64,000 nucleotides of DNA from Ginsengibacter hankyongi (GTDB lineage Bacteria > Bacteroidota > Bacteroidia > Chitinophagales > Chitinophagaceae). The notes under the pieces were generated by a model that ran no database searches, was not told where the DNA came from, and saw nothing but the letters and a program-made list of their open reading frames with translations. Below, piece after piece: positions 61,521 to 64,000 of the stretch. Numbering within the stretch: position 1 is the stretch's first letter; every line of letters starts with the position of its first letter. The position numbers and the translations under genes are program-made. The stretch covers positions 2,055,501 to 2,119,500 of the forward strand of contig NZ_VYQF01000001.1 of assembly GCF_008710285.1 (NCBI RefSeq), in the 5' to 3' direction.

Positions 61521-61747
61521 TGTATAAAGATACACTGCGTGTTATCTATCTGCATCCAAACAGTCCTCAAAAATTAATTCATATAAGCGCTTACATAACT
61601 ATATTAATAAGATGGCCACGTCGTTGTTTCTCCTCCCTGTAATTTATATATTAATTTACCGGCTGATTATTTTTTTATTCCCTGGCACACATGCTTTATA
61701 GTGCGATACGTATGAGTTCTCACATCTGCCACCTCTTTACCCGGTTG

Positions 61748-62737
61748 TTACAGCCTAACGAATTGTTGACTTTTTGCACTTTCGAAAAAAGCTTCGATCA
61801 CCTTCATATTATTCACTCCATCTTCCAACGGAGTGGGTACCGGTTCGTTATTTAATATCGCTTTGGAGAAAGCATCGCCTTGCAGCGTATATTGATTGAT
61901 GGTATCAAAAACCGTTTCTTCCGTTTCTCCTTTTGTATGCAACCATAGTTTTGTGGGCCGGTCGGGCGGGGCATTAAAGGGTATATCAATTTCTATCCTG
62001 CCATCCGTGCCAAATATATTCACACGCTGGTAAGGGATTAATTGTGTGGAACAGGTAAAGGTGGAGGTGCCGGTTTCAAAATCCATCATCCCCGAAGCGA
62101 TGCGATCGGTCTGCATTACCGGGTCATATGCTGCAATGGCTGAAATGGCCGATGGTTCTTTACCAAAGATGAAGCGGGAAAGGGAAATATTATAACAACC
62201 GATGTCCATGATCCCGCCGCCGCCAATGTCTTTCTGGTTTCGGATATTGGCAGGATCGGCATTGAAATAAGAAAAGAAGGAATGAATAGTTCTCAGCGTA
62301 CCGATCTTTCCCTGGTCCACCATTTGCTTAGCCAGTTGCCATTGGGGGTGAAAGCGGTACATGAACGCCTCCATGATCTTCAGTTGCGGGTATTGCCTGG
62401 CTGCCGCCATTAATTTTTCTGCTTCCGCCACAGAGAGTGCAATGGGTTTTTCGCAAAGCACGTGCTTGCCAGCCTGCAATGCTTTGATGCTCCACGGCAC
62501 ATGCAGGTGATTGGGCAGCGGAATGTACACCGCGTCTATTTCCGGATCGCTGAGCAATGCTTCATACGAGTCGTAAACAACGGGAATTTTCAGTTGGGTG
62601 GCTGCAGTGGTTGCCTGTTCTTTATTGCGTGAAGCAATCGCCACTACCTCACAAAATTCTCCGGCCTGCATGGCGGGGATCACTTTTTGCCTGCCGATAT
62701 TGGCTGTGCTCAGGATGCCCCAGTGTACTTTTTTCAT
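61748..62737 (-). CDS. Gfo/Idh/MocA family NAD(P)-dependent oxidoreductase
   Basis: A 329-residue oxidoreductase. The Rossmann opening is [18 protein letters not shown] (GxxxxxxIG type), followed by [16 protein letters not shown]. The family EKP motif is in [15 protein letters not shown] near residue 95, and [13 protein letters not shown] contains the second conserved region (His/Cys variant). Acts on a sugar or cyclitol in the cytosol; substrate unknown. It has no obvious operon partners in the window. Confidence 0.92.
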   Translation of the reverse strand: MKKVHWGILSTANIGRQKVIPAMQAGEFCEVVAIASRNKEQATTAATQLKIPVVYDSYEALLSDPEIDAVYIPLPNHLHVPWSIKALQAGKHVLCEKPIALSVAEAEKLMAAARQYPQLKIMEAFMYRFHPQWQLAKQMVDQGKIGTLRTIHSFFSYFNADPANIRNQKDIGGGGIMDIGCYNISLSRFIFGKEPSAISAIAAYDPVMQTDRIASGMMDFETGTSTFTCSTQLIPYQRVNIFGTDGRIEIDIPFNAPPDRPTKLWLHTKGETEETVFDTINQYTLQGDAFSKAILNNEPVPTPLEDGVNNMKVIEAFFESAKSQQFVRL

Positions 62738-62949
62738 GATATGTTTTTATTAGATGCTGCTGCCAGCGAATCCCCCTCTTCTGTAAGGTTTTCCCGGTTG
62801 CCTGAATTTTTTATTCGCAAATTTATTTTTGTTGTAATGTCCGAAACCTGTTTTACTGAACTATTAAAGACTGTATGTTGTATGATACGAAGTTAATTTG
62901 AAAATCGAATTGACAATGCTGTTTGATGTCGGATAAAATACATTTGCCG

Positions 62950-63393
62950 TTAAGCCAGGTTGCATAGATTGAAATAGGAACCGGGATGGGGTAAGTGTTC
63001 TTTTGGTGTTTGCCTGTTTAAGAGGGCCTTCCCTTGGACTAATAATTTTCCAGCTTTCTTTAATGCTGTAACAGCTTTTGCATCATTGGCAATATTGCCG
63101 TTTATTTTATTCAGCCACCAATCATTTCTTGTTTTGGGTACAACAAAGTATTTACAGTTGTTATGTCCATGCCAAAAGCAGCTGTGCACAAATATCACAG
63201 TTCTATATTTTGGTAATACAATATCCGGTTTTCCAGGGAGGCTTTTATCGTGTAGCCGGTACCGGTAGCCATGTGCATGTAAGAATTTTCGTACCAGCAT
63301 TTCGGGCTTTGTATTTTTGCCTTTAATGGCTGCCATTCGCCACGGCGAACAAGTTTTTTTACTTCTTATTTCTTTACTATGCACATCTGCCAT
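62950..63393 (-). pseudogene. Decayed second vsr gene
   Basis: The N-terminal two thirds match the first vsr (HAHGYRYRLHDKSLPGKPDI; CFWHGHNNCKYFVVPKTRN), but FVHS replaces FVHG. After ALKKAG the frame shifts: the expected ESWKIIS... reading is lost, and with it the WEC zinc segment. Near the start, six codons (KTCSPWR region) are inserted, coinciding with a TTCGCC-AC-GGCGAA palindrome (63336-63349). The enzyme should be inactive. Confidence 0.82.
63336..63349. repeat. Small GC-rich palindrome inside the decayed vsr
   Basis: TTCGCC-AC-GGCGAA with perfect 6-bp arms inside the in-frame insertion near the N-terminus of the vsr relic; could be a small repeat insertion. Confidence 0.5.
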
Positions 63394-63441
63394 TGCATAA
63401 AGTTAGCAGTTAAAAAAAAGAAGAATGTAACCATTGCGGGC

Positions 63442-63472
63442 CTTGTATTTTTCCAATAATATTTTATATTTG
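63442..63472 (+). promoter_or_regulatory. Bacteroidota promoter CTTG-N19-TATATTTG
   Basis: CTTG at 63442-63445 and TATATTTG at 63465-63472, 19 bases apart, followed by the DUF1326 start at 63507. Confidence 0.65.
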
Positions 63473-63506
63473 GTAATATAATTTTCCCATTTTAAAACCC
63501 GGGTGT

Positions 63507-64000
63507 ATGCCAGGCAATTCATCACCACAATGGAGAATGGAAGCAGAATATCTGCAAAGCTGTAACTGCGATTATGGGTGTCCGTGCAATTTTAATGCGC
63601 TACCCACCTACGGCAACTGCGAAGCGTTAGTAGCATACCACGTACGCAAAGGCTATTTTGATACTACCTCCCTGGACGGGGTTATTTTTGCCTGGGGATT
63701 GTGGTGGCCAAAAGCCATTCACATGGGCGATGGAGTGGGCGCCCTGTATGTAAATAACAGCGCCACTGAAGAGCAGGTGAAAGCTATTGAAGCCATCACC
63801 AGTGGTAAATACGGCGGCGGCGTATTTGCTATATTCCCGTCTACTTTTAAAAGCACCCTGCCCACGACGCTGGCAAAGATTGACTTTCATTATCACCCTT
63901 ACGACGGCTGGTTTACCGTAGAAGGCGCCGGCGAAGCTAAGGCGGAACACATCAGGAATGCCGTAACGGGCAAACTATTTGAAGGTGAGTTATTATTACC
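63507..64000 (+). CDS. DUF1326 family protein (3' end beyond window)
   Basis: Open from ATG 63507 to the end of the window, at least 164 residues. Family features: AEYLQSCNCDYGCPCNFNAL (the conserved cysteine cluster), DGVIFAWGLWWPKAIHMGDG, and AKIDFHYHPYDGWFTVEGAG. DUF1326 proteins are widespread with no firm function; the cysteine cluster suggests metal or redox binding. A consensus promoter lies 35 bases upstream. GC of this stretch is higher than its flanks. Confidence 0.85.
   Translation, partial: MPGNSSPQWRMEAEYLQSCNCDYGCPCNFNALPTYGNCEALVAYHVRKGYFDTTSLDGVIFAWGLWWPKAIHMGDGVGALYVNNSATEEQVKAIEAITSGKYGGGVFAIFPSTFKSTLPTTLAKIDFHYHPYDGWFTVEGAGEAKAEHIRNAVTGKLFEGELLL

Noticed and set aside
57748-61535. 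A novel anti-phage system beyond restriction-modification
   Set aside because: Four of the five genes have clear R-M roles; only one unknown ORF remains, so the simpler description is preferred and the ORF is flagged separately.

Overview
The window looks like a chromosomal segment of a low-GC member of the Bacteroidota, most likely family Chitinophagaceae. The signs are: carboxy-terminal type IX secretion (T9SS) sorting domains, a SusD-family remnant, CxxSR-type sulfatases, LytTR regulators, little Shine-Dalgarno sequence before starts, and several promoters of the Bacteroidota form TTTG/CTTG-N18-20-TAnnTTTG. No rRNA or tRNA gene was recognised. The taxonomic call is inference from gene content, not from a marker gene.

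Layout. 1-6000: the 3' end of a DUF6970-like gene, then on the minus strand a phenylacetate degradation cluster (tetR-paaE, then paaA-B-C-D-G-I). Two near-identical 18-bp palindromes lie before tetR and before paaA and probably bind the TetR protein. 6100-10700: a JmjC/cupin-8 protein, a structured intergenic stretch with a terminator (possible small RNA), a DUF2461 protein, and ligA followed by a NUMOD4/HNH-type protein. 10800-13050: a Nudix-fold (AraR/NrtR-type) regulator between decayed carbohydrate genes (a T9SS protein with an internal deletion and frameshift, and a GH53 3' fragment); two related 17-bp palindromes suggest the old regulon sites. 13066-20260: an amine/amino-acid oxidase, membrane proteins, an esterase, a GNAT and a LytS/LytTR two-component pair. 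20310-22496: a PA14-tailed sulfatase.

23376-34358 is a signalling locus of noticeably richer composition: a 1661-residue propeller-Y_Y_Y-GAF-GAF-kinase-receiver protein, a lone receiver, a GAF/class III cyclase, a lone LytTR protein and a 1048-residue protein of unknown function. 34400-39500 holds small envelope proteins, a cytochrome c and an MBL-fold hydrolase with a deletion relic of a second copy. 39550-43700 contains a T9SS fragment, a SusD relic with an internal stop and two sulfatases, the remains of a sulfated-glycan locus. 45084-48041 is a porin-znuA-znuB metal uptake operon without its ATPase; a PAS histidine kinase and a cyclase fused to a YHS metal-binding domain follow.

50000-57700 is repeat-rich and accessory: two copies of a REP-associated tyrosine transposase bounded by hairpins, a dispersed repeat whose plus strand encodes a conserved membrane-peptide tail, a 42-bp minisatellite, and a roughly 750-bp segmental duplication carrying a MmcQ/YjbR gene. 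57748-61520 is a complete type II restriction-modification module (C protein, m5C methyltransferase, EcoRII-like endonuclease, Vsr, one unknown ORF) with a C-box-like operator. A Gfo/Idh/MocA oxidoreductase, a decayed second vsr and a DUF1326 gene running off the end close the window. The best candidates for something less described are the C-protein-controlled EcoRII-type module with its unknown ORF, the cyclase-YHS fusion, the signalling locus with the 1048-residue protein, and the RAYT/repeat landscape.
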